From the NCBI RefSeq assembly GCF_000282035.1, contig NZ_AKKA01000068.1, positions 1 to 64,000 of the forward strand: a DNA stretch of 64,000 bases, given 5' to 3'. A model generated the notes under the pieces. It ran no database searches. It worked only from the letters and a program-made list of their open reading frames with translations, and was not told the DNA's origin. Shown here piece by piece: positions 63,359-64,000 of this stretch (position 1 is the first letter of the stretch; each line of letters begins with the position of its first letter). This DNA is from Rhizobium sp. CF122. GTDB lineage: Bacteria > Pseudomonadota > Alphaproteobacteria > Rhizobiales > Rhizobiaceae. The position numbers and the translations under genes were made by a program.

Positions 63359-63664
63359 ATGTCCCTTTGCTATTCGCAGCTCACCTTGCCTGATCGCAGA
63401 CGTCTTTTTCACCTGAGAGAACGCAAGGTTTCCGTCTCGGAGATTGCCCGCCAGCTCGGCCGTCATCGCTCGACGATCTATCGCGAGCTTAAACGTAATA
63501 CGTTCCAGGATCACGAGTTTCCGGAATATAGCGGCTATTACAGCGGTATCGCCAACGACATGAGCAAGGAGCGCCGACGACGGCTGCGCAAGCTCAGGCG
63601 TCATCGTACGCGCCCACTGATCTGTGCCCTTTCTTTGTGCGTGGACTGCCCTACAATTCCCTAG
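63359..63664 (+). mobile_element. IS30-family transposase, N-terminal fragment
   Basis: From ATG 63359 the frame reads SLCYSQLTLPDRRRLFHLRE and IARQLGRHRSTIYRELKRNT, the helix-turn-helix of IS30 transposases. After about 63600 the family sequence ends and unrelated codons run to a stop at 63662. The DDE catalytic domain is absent; the element is dead. Confidence 0.8.
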
Positions 63665-63683
63665 GACAGCCGGAGCCGTTGCC

Positions 63684-64000
63684 ATGCGCGCCTTTCTCGC
63701 AGTTTTCATTCTGTGTGCCGCGTCTTTTGTTTTGCTTGCGACCACCCGCGCCGAAGATCCGATCGACACGACGCGCACGATGATCGAGGCGCAGATCAAA
63801 GCGTTCCTGAACGAGGATGTTGATACCGCCTATTCCTTTGCTGCGCCCGGGATCAAGGCGATCTATCCTGACAAGAACGTCTTCTTCGCCATGGTCAAGA
63901 AAAGCTACGAGCCGGTCTACCACCCGGGAAACTATGCCTTCGGGCGCAGCCGCTCGATCGATAATGGCGCCATGATCTATCACGAAGTGCTGATATCAGG
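63684..64000 (+). CDS. DUF4864 protein, 5' part
   Basis: Starts MRAFLAVFILCAASFVLLAT with a signal peptide (cleavage near TRA-ED), then TMIEAQIKAFLNEDVDTAYS and FAAPGIKAIYPDKNVFFAMV, the DUF4864 core. The gene runs off the right edge of the window. Probably periplasmic, function unknown. Confidence 0.85.
   Translation, partial: MRAFLAVFILCAASFVLLATTRAEDPIDTTRTMIEAQIKAFLNEDVDTAYSFAAPGIKAIYPDKNVFFAMVKKSYEPVYHPGNYAFGRSRSIDNGAMIYHEVLIS

Overview
The window looks like a chromosomal segment of an alphaproteobacterium of the Rhizobiaceae, most likely Rhizobium. The evidence is the order dusB-ntrB-ntrC-ntrY-ntrX-dat-hfq-hflX-mazG, the block cysG-DUF2849-sulfite/nitrite reductase-DUF934, several small rhizobial families (DUF982, DUF3606, DUF2849, DUF4864) and a biuret hydrolase carrying the known Asp36/Lys142/Cys175 triad at exactly those positions. 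No database search was possible; all assignments come from reading motifs and gene order.

1-18.1 kb is core genome. It holds the two nitrogen two-component systems (NtrB/NtrC and the membrane kinase NtrY with NtrX), a D-amino acid aminotransferase, Hfq, HflX, MazG and a deaminase. Next come the siroheme/sulfite-reduction operon, a ubiquinone-type hydroxylase, an AEC permease and CcdA. 18.1-24.1 kb mixes small exported or hypothetical proteins with an FMN reductase, a peroxiredoxin, a serine hydrolase and an LLM-class flavin monooxygenase. That set suggests use of unusual sulfur or amine compounds.

24.1-45.2 kb is an accessory graveyard. It has many short ORFs with good ribosome binding sites and prophage remnants (NusG-like antiterminator, HNH endonuclease start, tail-type protein, small membrane proteins). 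A tRNA-Ser(UGA) with a broken tyrosine integrase beside it, a dispersed family of small zinc-ribbon ORFs and several genes broken by single stop codons or frameshifts complete the picture. A minus-strand trio of DNA-binding-type genes (36.8-38.9 kb), a SRAP peptidase and several exported proteins are here too.

45.3-53.7 kb is core again: RlpA, a carboxypeptidase-like protein with degraded catalytic motifs, thymidylate kinase, DNA polymerase III delta', TauE/SafE, methionyl-tRNA synthetase, TatD and an MBL hydrolase.

53.7-63.1 kb is a biuret/allophanate nitrogen-scavenging cluster. A BMP-type ABC importer (binding protein, two permeases, ATPase), biuret hydrolase, a second cysteine hydrolase, a cupin protein and allophanate hydrolase all lie on the minus strand, with a divergent GntR-family regulator. 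The intergenic region carries a near-perfect sigma-54 promoter overlapping one of three TGTATrCA palindromes. This links the cluster to the nitrogen regulators at the left end of the window. The right edge holds an IS30-type transposase fragment and the start of a DUF4864 gene.
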